Of a stretch of DNA of 64,000 nt, positions 22,285-30,907 are shown in pieces. Position 1 is the first letter of the stretch. The number at the start of each line of letters is the position of its first letter. The stretch is from Dermanyssus gallinae. Taxonomy: Eukaryota; Arthropoda; Arachnida; Mesostigmata; Dermanyssidae. The stretch covers positions 186,001-250,000 of the forward strand of contig QVRM01005654.1 in NCBI GenBank assembly GCA_003439945.1, written 5' to 3'. The notes under the pieces are model-generated. The model had not been told where the DNA came from. It ran no database searches and saw only the letters and a program-made list of their open reading frames with translations. Made by a program: the position numbers and the translations under genes.

Positions 22285-25156
22285 TTACGGGTTCTCTAAA
22301 CCAGGGTTAGCCCAGTTCAGCAATGTGCCCCGAACAGACGCTGCATTTCCTCGTTGGATGTCAAGCGACAGCCTCTGACGCAAGAATGCGGATGCTCTCG
22401 AGTCTCCTGTCGAAAAATTAAGGCTTCTGCCTAAGCGTTGAATCAGTTTGAGCGTAAGGGGGCCTGCAGTTCCCATAGTCTCGAACGCCAACGGACAAAA
22501 TTCGTGCGGATAATCGACACTGGAATATTTCCTGCATTTGTTAGCCTCAGCTAACCTGGAAGCATGACCTGCTCGGTCTGCACCTGCACCGACCATCGAA
22601 GGGGCTAATGAGTCGGTTACAGTTGCGTCCCAAACAAGCATGCGGCCACGCTCAAAGGGCGTCAAAGTCAGGCCGTCAGGTCTTTTTCCGTCATCCCTCG
22701 ATAGACCCGGGGGCTCTAAAACACATGGGAAGCCGGCAGATCGAAGTGCGCGACTAAAGGTGTCATTTAGAGCAGAGTGACGTGCTCGTCGGCCTGCACT
22801 TAACGCGCATGACAGGCCATGATGGGCCAACGCGTTCACAAAATCACCACAACGACACCGGTGGGGCACGACTAGGTCAACACCAAGCCGCAGCCCTGCG
22901 CTTATGCGCGTGGTCTCGTCGTCCAACAGAGTCCCAATTCGAGGACATGGTAAGGCGTGTAGCCAAGCCCCAGCCCCTTGACTACTAACAGCTCGAAGCC
23001 TGGCTTTATCGGCAACAGACGGTGCTCTATTAATCAAGTTTGCTAGTCGCTTTTCTTGTAGGGGGGTTGTCCAGTTGCCCTGGTTAGCCCTAACGTCGGG
23101 AGGTGATTCAAATAACAACGACAATTTGTCGGTCAGTCTTTGAAGTTCCCCGTTATAGGCGTCCCACCCATCACTGTCCAATAATGCTTTAACCCTGTCC
23201 GCGGCCTGGGTCAATGACGACACGATTGCAGGTCCTGCCGTCATGACCGCGTCCGGCACACCTAGGCCGCCTAAAAAAACCGGGAGCATTACCTGTTCCC
23301 TTGCCGCAGCGGTCAGCTTAAGATTTAGTATGATCTCTAAAATGTCTAAGCTAAGTCCATTAAAAGGCTGTAAGAGCTCTTGTGATAAAAACAGGTTGCA
23401 ACCTCTAAGCAGGTGTGTTAACCTCGTGGCTGAAAAACAAGATCTAAGAAGGAATGAGCCGCAGTGGGCCCCCAATTGGGGTAGTCTGCTTGCCGCGAAG
23501 TCAAGTTTGTCCCTTCGATTGTCTAATGCCTTTGCAATGCCTTCCGGCAATAAGGGGACACCTAGCAGCTCCAGGTTAACCTTGTCCACTACACGACAGC
23601 ACGGAAGTAAGTCAAAAAGATTAGTTAAATCTAACGGAGCTGTGACATGTACTTCACATTTAACCGGGTTTAATGTCAGACCGCTAATAGCACCAAATTC
23701 AATAACTTTCCGTATGTCGTCAAGTACGGTCGGGAGGTCCCCGCCCAGAATACCGTCATCTAAGTACCAGGCATTAAGGGGGGACTGCAGTGAATCTACC
23801 AATTCCTTAATACACAAAAAAAAAGTAGAGGACCCAGGGGATCGCCCTGCTGGAGACCTGTCTGCGACAGCATAGCGTTGTGGGGCATTACCAGGTGGGA
23901 TGGTTCTGAACCATAGGCCAGGTTCGTCTGGTGAAACAGTAATGGTGCCCATGACTTGACGGCTCGAAGCAAATGATCCCTCCGGACGCTATTGAAGGCG
24001 TTTTGGAGGTCCAGCTTAACCATCACCGTTGGCAATTTGCGCAATTGCAAAAGTGCACGAGCACAGTGGACTACTACCTCTGTATCCCCCGGGGTAGCGA
24101 ATCCTAGCTGGTGTTGGCCAAGAGTTACTGAAATAGCTTCCCTATTATCGTAGCAGCCGATTTTGGCCGCCAGTCTGCGAACGACTGAGGAACAAGCAAT
24201 CGGACGTAATGAGCCATCTTTTTTTTTAATGCAAACATCCTTGCCCCAAAGATGAGCGGTAACAGACAAGACGGGGGCGAACCCCATCTGAGTATATCCA
24301 CCACTTTAGCAATGGCGTCCGCCAGTCGACCGGCCGTGCTGCCCAGCGCACCAGACAACAAGTCCTGCAACAGACGGGGTCGTATGAAGTCTAAGCCGGC
24401 CGCTGAACTTCTGCTAAATGTCTTCATCGCACTCAGTATCTCTTCCCGTGAGGTTGAAGAAGGCAGTGTGACTGCCGGTGGTGTGGGCATGGAGAGATCC
24501 GTAGGCGCATCTGGATGTTTGGAGCGGAGAGCTTCTATATTTTCGTTGGCTGTCGCTAGCATATCCTGAGAGCTCACCAATCTGGCAGCACCGAAGATAT
24601 CGCCTTCCGACAGCTTGACTTTTACTCGTGTGGGAAGGTCATCCTCGAGGTGGGCCATCATTTTGCGTCCTGATCCCTCGTGTGTCAGTTTCCTAAGCCT
24701 TAATCCCGACGAAAAGTCGCGTAGGTTCTTCCTGATCAGAACAGACAGGGATTGAGCATCCTTTCTGGCCCGAGGGAGTCGCAACACGACCGGAGCAAAG
24801 GAGAACAAGGAGTACCAGGCGGAGAGGTCGTTGTCCTTGGCGACATTTAGGAAGACCTTAGTAAGCTCCTCCGCAACTGTTGACCGCACAGATTTAGGTA
24901 AAATGCGTAACAGTTTGGCATGACGCATGTTTGCCTGGATATCGATGAGTAGTGTGTTAACATCAAGGTCTTCTGCCCGAGCCTGGTGGGATGTGGACGG
25001 CCTATTGACGTTATCGGCGTGTCTGACCGATATATGTCTGGCGAGACCCCTCCTCGTGAAAACACCTTTACACACAGGACATGTTGCCCTGTTGGGGTCA
25101 CCGACAACAAAAGCATGATCGGCCTCACTTCCGTTTAGGATCTCGTTGTCTGGCAT
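22285..25156 (-). pseudogene. E4 ORF2, zinc finger-RT-RLE polyprotein, two frame breaks
   Basis: ATG at 25156-25154 overlaps an upstream stop as TAATG. Order: C2H2 finger CPVCKGVFTRRGLARHISVR (about residue 22-45); RT beginning SRSSAAGLDFIRPRLLQDLL, then KKKDGSLRPIACSSVVRRL, LDLQNAFNSVRRDHLL, TGLQQGDPLGPLLF and AWYLDDGILGG; thumb; RLE with CRCGDFVNALAHHGLSC, GRRARHSALNDTFSRAL, DDGKRPDGLTLTPF and GRMLVWDATV; end SLDIQRGNAASVRGTLL. The only breaks are at two nine-base homopolymers (24219-24227 and 23816-23824). All catalytic residues I can see are retained. It carries out nicking and target-primed reverse transcription. Confidence 0.8.
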
Positions 25157-25260
25157 TATGATGTGAAAGCTTTAAGCTTCTCTGCAAGTGGAAGGAGGGC
25201 CAGGAGAGGTTTTAGGGCCTCTGCAATCGTCTTCAAAGTTGCCGCCAAATCAGCTAATGC
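25154..25260 (-). pseudogene. E4 ORF1 tail overlapping ORF2 start (TAATG)
   Basis: The minus-strand frame ending at the TAA (25158-25156) reads ADLAATLKTIAEALKPLLAL then LPLAEKLKAFTS, an amphipathic helix-rich tail open for about 35 codons back to a stop. Upstream, in another frame, TKRKIHPKTPRRDVEGVLTD continues the likely ORF1. It occupies the same place as the ORF1 end of E1. The TAA shares its last A with the ORF2 ATG. Confidence 0.5.
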
Positions 25261-25768
25261 CCTCTAGCATCCGAGCGACGTCCGTTAAGACGCCTTCAAC
25301 GTCTCTGCGCGGCGTCTTGGGATGGATCTTTCTCTTCGTGGTAAATTTAGAAGCGCGCCGCGGCCGAACTTGGCGACTCCTGTATGGTTGGCTCGCTTTT
25401 GTTTGGGCTTTGGTAACGGCCGCGGATTAGGAAGAAGCAGCTCAGGCGAGGTGCTTTCTTGCGTGGCGGATATGCCCCTGAGAACTGCTGCGTAGGAAGC
25501 TTTGCTATTGTTAGAACAACCAGTTTGTGCGGTTTCTGCGGCAGTGCCTGTGACGTCAGGACCTTCCGTAATCGATGCACTCGGGTGCGCTGCCTTAACT
25601 TGCCTTAACTTAAGTCCAATGTTATATATGCACGAACATCACACTGAATGAGAATTAATAAATATGGGTAATATAGTTTCTAGCGATTGGCTCATGCTCA
25701 TCATACGCACGCTGTAACGAAGTATTGTATTAACGTTGTACAATCCTGTTACATTAGTACGAGTAATT

Positions 25769-25816
<48 letters not shown>

Positions 25817-26029
25817 TGCTCAAGATGTACATATTTAATGAACTGCAATCGTTTATTTTTGGAACATGTTGCACTCGCTGTTGCAATAATAGTCTAGTGC
25901 TAATCCATGTATTTACGTATTATATTTGTTACCTATGTTATGTTGTTTATTTATCGTATATGTACATACGTCATGCCCGATACATGATAGGTTAGGGATA
26001 GCATATATTGCTGTCGGCACAAACGTTTT

Positions 26030-26490
26030 TTCGTAGAATTCGTTTTTCTTTGGGTATAAGTAGTAAAATCCATTTAAGAGTGGCCGGTTTGGGTCTTGAG
26101 TCTAGGCCTCTCGAATGCAAGACAAAATCTTTGCCACCATGCCATCTAGCTCGGTTTAAGCTATATAACCCGCATGTAGCAGCTACGTCTTGTTCGCGAC
26201 GTATAAGGTGTGTCTTAGGCGTTTTGCACACGCTCTCCTCACAATAGGTTCTCGTTCATGTCGTGATGGGCAAATACTAGTGGCCTGTCGTGTTCAGCTT
26301 GCCGTCCACCGCTCTCATCTGAAGATCTGTGAGCGAGAGAAGTTTCATGAGATGTCCCCGGAGTGTATGTGTAAACTTTGTGGCTGCCCGTGTGACCTAT
26401 ATAACCTTCAGCGTTGTAAAAGGGCAATTCCGCTGTCTTAACTCTGGAAATGCGATGTCTATGATGTGAACCAACCACTAATTAATAAAA
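26030..26490 (+). pseudogene. LINE zinc-module end with tRNA-like stretch, copy Q
   Basis: The plus frame 26190-26441 ends CEREKFHEMSPECMCKLCGC then PCDLYNLQRCKRAIPLS and stop, matching copies P and R and, more distantly, the C-termini of LINE-C and LINE-D. Upstream on the minus strand lies the tRNA-like stretch with box A at about 26130-26140. A 40-base insertion relative to P and R (about 26228-26278) separates the two parts. Confidence 0.5.
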
Positions 26491-26569
26491 CTACTACCAT
26501 ACCTATGTTATTGTCCTATTACAAATAGTATTGTTGTAATCTTAGTGCTAAATATTATTGTAATCACCG

Positions 26570-26870
26570 GCACCCGATAAAACGTCTGAACCTCGATCGA
26601 ATTCCCTGGCCGCGTAGTCACTTAACTAACCTGTTGTCCACAAAAAACGAGCATTCGCGGGAAAGTTGTGTTTTTTAGTTGGCCGATAGTCATCGGCACA
26701 ACTTTCCACGGCAGATAATTAGGATACATAAAACTGATTGCATCGACGTGACCTGGCGCTTTGGTTGTTGTTCTCATCTTGCGGAAACAACGCTTTCGTA
26801 GTGCGGGGTTGCTATCTAAGGTAATCACAGGGCCTCGCTTTCTTCCTGAACATTTCCTACTTCTATGACA
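26570..26870 (-). pseudogene. Exon 2 of the U/V gene, copy Q
   Basis: Minus frame with LRKRCFRKMRTTTKAPGHV, SFMYPNYLPWKVVPMTIGQL and the same early break after TTFP as in copies P and R. The shared break shows these MosA copies were duplicated after the exon was already broken. Confidence 0.6.
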
Positions 26871-26987
26871 TTTCTAACTACGCATTTAGCTAAGGACCCC
26901 GCTGACCTCCACGACCTCATTGACAACACGAGGGAAGCCGCCATTATTCCATCATAATGCAGTCACAACACTAACCTATCTGCAACG

Positions 26988-27263
26988 ATGACGGAATATA
27001 TATATATATATATATTGTGTAATGTTTCCGTGGCAAAGGGACCGTATGTGGATGCATTTAGGTGTTTCCGGCTACAACTGGCGATTCAAACGGCGCCTCA
27101 TACGCCAGGTAGGCAGTGGAAGAGCGGACCATCCGTAACGCATATGGTCGTACAAATATTGCGAAGAGGTTTTGTGACTGTTGCACTGCCACAACTCACA
27201 ACCCCAACAGGCACGACCTGGTTTCAGACAGACTACCTGCAAAACCGCTTGTGTGATTTGTAA
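26988..27263 (+). CDS. Conserved 82-codon ORF of MosA, copy Q
   Basis: Here the frame extends upstream through the (TA)n tract (YIYIYI), then CNVSVAKGPYVDAFRCFRLQ ... GTTWFQTDYLQNRLCDL stop. The real start, if any, would be downstream of the microsatellite. Unknown product; see the copy at 16940-17188. Confidence 0.35.
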   Translation: MTEYIYIYILCNVSVAKGPYVDAFRCFRLQLAIQTAPHTPGRQWKSGPSVTHMVVQILRRGFVTVALPQLTTPTGTTWFQTDYLQNRLCDL

Positions 27264-27651
27264 CGAGACTGAAGGGAGTATACAAACTTTAATTTAGTCC
27301 CATAGGCATTATAGGTACGAAGTGTGTAGCATAACAAACACACTGATACCATATGATAGTACCGCACAGTATATAACATAGCAACATTGATACATTAGGA
27401 CAGCCCAGCATGTAAGTATACATATGGTGTTAATTTAAGTATAGCTAGCTAGTGCTACTACCATACTTATGCAGTACGAATCAAAGTAAACAATTTATGT
27501 ACTTTGGTCGTAATTCATTATTCAGATGATAAGATTGTAACGCAGCGAACGCATTGTAGATTAGCCGCATGAGGTCGGAAAGTGACCGAGCTCTTCTAAA
27601 GTGAGCAGCCGAATCACCCGGCGGTCCTAAATTCCAGTATGGCTACTATCT

Positions 27652-28080
27652 TCACAAGAGGCACTCAGCAGGCTTACATCGGCTTTAGTCTGGTCCACTG
27701 CGGTGAGAATGACTTAGTAGAGCGGGGGCGTTCTACTGCGCCCCACCACACATGTCATGCTTCTCTAAGGCGGAGATAAAGGCGTGTTGTCCCAAACGCC
27801 GAAGGAAAGCCAAATTACTTTTGCTGTGGTGCGTATATGGGCCATTGTGCTGATCCGTTGTACCGATTGTATTTCGGGAGACTCGGTCCTCGGTCATCGC
27901 CGTATGGAAATTCTCGCCATGCCACCTCCTCTCCCCGAGTTGGCACTAGAGTGTTCGTGGTCTTCGCAAAGCACCTACGCATCATGACCGGAATCCTCGA
28001 CGAGCAGATAAATAGTCCCGTCCAACGCAGTTGAACTCCAAACTCGATCGCGTTCTCTTGTAGTGAATCTAGTGCTTGCT
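27652..28080 (+). repeat. MosA leader and segment a, copy Q
   Basis: Starts MATIFTRGTQQAYIGFSLVH and, after a stop near 27778, continues NYFCCGAYMGHCADPLYRLY and the segment a peptide to a stop at 28034. A diverged version at 47696-47850 has a cleaner zinc-ribbon-like CCPKCGKKAEV...WCSCG in the corresponding place. The last 60 bases are the leader that precedes exon b or the SDR capture. Confidence 0.45.
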
Positions 28081-28099
28081 TTACACAGCCACCGCAGCT

Positions 28100-28440
28100 A
28101 TGCAGTTCTACTCAATCAAAATGTACGTTATTCTTGCGTACATTCTAGCGCTAATGCAACGGGAAGTGGTTTGCCAACACATTTGGCCCTTTTTCTCGGG
28201 ACCGTATGCACTTGAAGCTGCCTTCCGAGTGGCGCCTTTTACCTTGGAACAGCCGTTTACATTCTCTCTGGCGTGCATGCGGGCCATAGGCGGTTTACGA
28301 AGCACAGTAAGCCGGAGTTTGAACAAATAATTGAAGTGCTGGACGTCCCTGAGGACATGTACCAACAGAAACTTTGCGAGATCCGTCAGCGTCAGAGGAC
28401 CAAGGCCAGACCCCTTCGACGATCTGGAAAAGTCAGAGTA
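28100..28440 (+). pseudogene. Exon b, tandem unit 1
   Basis: MQFYSIKMYVILAYILAL, then VVCQHIWPFFSGPYALEAAF. A base is missing near 28238 relative to the second unit, shifting frame, so the C-terminal half (EFEQIIEVLDVPEDMYQQKL ... RRSGKVR) is in another frame at about 28310-28440. Where copies U and V have a GTATGT donor, here the exon runs straight into segment a. Confidence 0.5.
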
Positions 28441-28673
28441 TGAACCGGTTGTATTTCTGGAGACTCGCTCCTCGGTCATCGTCGTATGGAAATTCCCGCC
28501 ATGCCACCTCCTCTCCCCGAGTTGGCACTAGAGCGTTCGTGGTCTTCGCAAAGCACCTACGCATCGTGACCGGAATCCTCGACGAGCAGATAAATAGTCC
28601 CGTCCAACGCAGTTAAACTCCAAAATCGATCGCGTGCTCTTGTAATATCTTTAGTAAATCTAGTGCTTGCGCT

Positions 28674-29430
28674 ACTCCTGCTTTGGAACCTATGGAAGTG
28701 AACCGAGCTTCTTAGTGTCATCGCAGGACCCGGCACGCCGACGAAGCTTTGCGTGAGGAGACGACGGTGAAAGATTCGACCGATCGGCACCATCAATACA
28801 GACCGAACACCCACAAAAAGTTCTCAACACACGCGACGGCAGTGACGACCGCCATCGTGGTGGTAGTGGTCGAAGTCGTATTAGTTAGAGCAGTCATCGT
28901 AGTAAGATGTGCCACGAAGCGCCCCGTCGCACGACCCCGGCGTTCGGCCCGAGGGGGGTCGAGACGCTGAAGTCCAAGATGTCGGTGAGCTTTGCCGCGT
29001 TGGCGTCTTTGATTGGCGCCTATGTGAACTTTGGGATCGTTCTGGCAGCGACCAGATTCGTGCTCGGCTGTCTCGCGTTCATGTGGTACCTGTTTGCGAG
29101 TTTTGTGCTCGACAAGCTGTTCAAGCGTTGGCGCCCCAAGGATATCCGCGGCGATGTGGCTCTCGTCACCGGCGGAGGCAGCGGGATCGGTCGCCTGCTC
29201 TGTCTCGAACTGGCTCGCCGCGGAGCGCGAATTGTCGTCTGGGATTTGAACCTGAACGGCGCACAAGAAACGGCTCAACTCGTTCAAGATGAAGGAGGTT
29301 CGGCATTCGCCTACGTGTGTGACGTTTCGAGTGCGGCCGCGGTAACCTCGATGGCCGAAAAAGTACGAAACGAGGTCGGCCGCGTTTCGATCCTCATCAA
29401 CAATGCCGGCATCGTATCGAGCGGACGGAT
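28674..29430 (+). pseudogene. Captured SDR dehydrogenase 5' part, copy 1
   Basis: Frame from 28907 (or ATG 28979, MSVSFAALASL). Residues 26-72 are a hydrophobic membrane anchor. Then RGDVALVTGGGSGIGRLLCL (cofactor loop TGGGSGIG at 88-95), VVWDLN (Asp at the end of strand 2, typical of NAD use), CDV at 138-140 and NNAG at 165-168. This is the N-terminal half of an SDR of the 17-beta-HSD11/RDH10/SDR16C type, lipid-droplet or ER-anchored enzymes acting on retinoids, sterols or similar. The catalytic Ser and YxxxK half is absent: at about 29432 the frame runs into exon b sequence. No intron interrupts it. It sits behind the shared MosA leader. Confidence 0.8.
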
Positions 29431-30756
29431 CAGCCACCGCAGCTATGCAGTTCTACTCGATCAAAATGTACGTTATTCTTGCGTACATTCTAGCGCTAAT
29501 GCAACGGGAAGTGGTTTGCCAACACATTTGGCCCTTTTTCTCGGGACCGTATGCACTTGAAGCTGCCTTCCGAGTGGCCGCCTTTTACCTTGGAACAGCC
29601 GTTTACATTCTCTCTGGCGTGCATACGGGCCATAGACGGTTCACGAAGCACAGTAAGTCGGAGTTTGAACAAATAATTGAAGTGCTGGACGTCCCTGAGG
29701 ACATGTACCAACAGAAACTTTGCGGGATCCGTCAGCGTCAGAGGACCAAGACCAGACCCCTCCGACGAACTGGAAAAGTCAGAGTATGTACCGGTTGTAT
29801 TTCTGGAGACTCGGTCCTCGGTCATCGTCGTATGGAAATTCCCGCCATGCCACCTCCTCTCCCCAAGTTGGCACTAGAGCGTTCGTGGTCTTCGCAAAGC
29901 ACCAACGCATCGTGACCGGAATCCTCGACGAGCAGATAAATAGTCCCGTCCAACGCAGTTGAACTCCAAAATCGATCGCGTTCTCTCGTACTATCTTTAG
30001 TAAATCTAGTGCTTGCTTTACTCCTGCTTTGGAACCTATGGAAGTGAACCGAGCTTCTTCCCGAGTGTCATCGCTGGACCCGGCACGCCGACGAAGCTTT
30101 GCGTGAGGAGACGACGGTGAAAGATTCGACCGATCGGCACCATCAATACAGACCGAACACCCACAAAAAGTTCTCAACACACGCGACGGCAGTGACGACC
30201 GTCATCGTGGTGGTAGTGGTCGAAGTCGTATTAGTTAGAGCAGTCATCGTAGTAAGATGTGCCACGAAGCGCCCCGTCGCACGACCCCGGCGTTCGGCCC
30301 GAGGGGGGTCGAGACGCTGAAGTCCAAGATGTCGGTGAGCTTTGCCGCGTTGGCGTCTTTGATTGGCGCCTATGTGAACTTTGGGATCGTTCTGGCAGCG
30401 ACCAGATTCGTGCTCGGCTGTCTCGCGTTCATGTGGTACCTGTTTGCGAGTTTTGTGCTCGACAAGCTGTTCAAGCGTTGGCGCCCCAAGGATATCCGCG
30501 GCGATGTGGCTCTCGTCACCAGCGGAGGCAGCGGGATCGGTCGCCTGCTCTGTCTCGAACTGGCTCGCCGCGGAGCGCGAATTGTCGTCTGGGATTTGAA
30601 CCTGAACGGCGCACAAGAAACGGCTCAACTCGTTCAAGATGAAGGAGGTTCGGCATTCGCCTACGTGTGTGACGTTTCGAGTGCGGCCGCGGTAACCTCG
30701 ATGGCCGAAAAAGTACGAAACGAGGTCGGCCGCGTTTCGATCCTCATCAACATCGT
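29431..30756 (+). repeat. Tandem unit 2 (exon b, segment a, leader, SDR exon)
   Basis: Second copy of the 1.35-kb unit. It differs in a few substitutions and ends by joining the MTIGQL-type exon 2 sequence at about 30756 instead of another exon b. Confidence 0.8.
29444..29965 (+). CDS. Exon b joined to segment a, tandem unit 2, open frame
   Basis: From ATG 29444: MQFYSIKMYVILAYILAL, then HIWPFFSGPYALEAAFRVAA, YLGTAVYILSGVHTGHRRFT, EFEQIIEVLDVPEDMYQQKL, RRTGKVRVCTGCISGDSVLG and an end at 29915. About 157 codons without a break. The N-terminus has a strong hydrophobic stretch (signal peptide or anchor) and a second hydrophobic segment near residue 45-60. The minus copy at 63350-62832 is also open. 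The family is unknown to me. Confidence 0.45.
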
Positions 30757-30907
30757 ATCGATGAAATCGCTGATGACTATCGGCCAACTAATGAACACAA
30801 CGATCCTTGCGAATACTCGGTTTTTCGTGGACAACAAATTGGTTAAGTGGCTACGCGACCGCGGAGTCCCTTCGAGGCTCACACATAGGGACATAGGGCG
30901 TCGGTGA
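30018..30907 (+). CDS. SDR copy 2 fused in frame to repeat-borne exon
   Basis: An uninterrupted 216-codon frame from 30257 (internal ATG at 30329). Residues 1-165 are the SDR part: membrane anchor, RGDVALVTSGGSGIG (first Gly of TGGG changed to Ser), VVWDLN, CDV and SILIN. It then continues IVSMKSLMTIGQLMNTT, ANTRFFVDNKLVKWLRDRGV and ends at GRR, the same end as exon 2 of copies U and V. The NAG of NNAG is lost at the junction. The sequence 30018-30256 is the captured 5' UTR-like part. No SDR catalytic residues are present, so dehydrogenase activity is not expected. A transcript would encode an ER-anchored chimera. Confidence 0.6.

Larger units (their letters stand above)
22204..25622 (-). mobile_element. 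E4: RLE-type retrotransposon with 11-bp target duplication
   Basis: Element 22215-25611, flanked by AAGTCCAATGT at 22204-22214 and 25612-25622. The uninterrupted site is visible in copy R near 59830 (one substitution). It has a partial ORF1 tail, an ORF2 of about 950 codons broken only twice, a short 3' UTR with the shared motif, and no (TAA)n tail. It belongs to the same subfamily as E3. Confidence 0.85.
21077..28440 (+). repeat. MosA mosaic repeat, copy Q (split by E4)
   Basis: Plus-orientation copy comprising 21077-22214 and 25612-28440. It starts abruptly inside MosA (CAGTGTCAGCCAACAC) next to the 5' end of copy P, so P and Q are head to head. It lacks the RT fragments, the poly(A) insert (empty site at 21646-21660) and the mariner (empty TA at 21170-21171). 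E4 splits it with an 11-bp target duplication. Confidence 0.75.
28085..29430 (+). repeat. Tandem unit 1 (exon b, segment a, leader, SDR exon)
   Basis: The unit is repeated directly after itself (29431-30756) with a period of about 1,345-1,350 bases, judged from the paired exon b ATGs (28100 and 29444) and SDR ATGs (28907 and 30257). The copies are near identical, so the duplication is recent. Confidence 0.8.

Noticed and set aside
23243..23875. 210-codon plus ORF inside E4
   Set aside because: Antisense shadow of the E4 RT region.
25639..25848. Minus ORF with IYIYIY run near the E4 boundary
   Set aside because: Read-through of a (TA)n tract in MosA.
28100..28330. Exon b as a venom or toxin-like secreted peptide
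   Set aside because: The start resembles a signal peptide but there is no cysteine framework and no family match I can support.
28793..29437. 214-codon minus ORF over the SDR capture (also 30143-30787 and 62142-62636 plus)
   Set aside because: It is the shadow of the SDR frame on the other strand; no domain, and composition follows the sense codons.
15705..30907. MosA as a Helitron
   Set aside because: Gene capture and lack of inverted ends fit, but I see no Rep/helicase, no 5'-TC / 3'-CTRR hairpin end that is constant between copies; copy ends differ, so segmental duplication is the safer reading.
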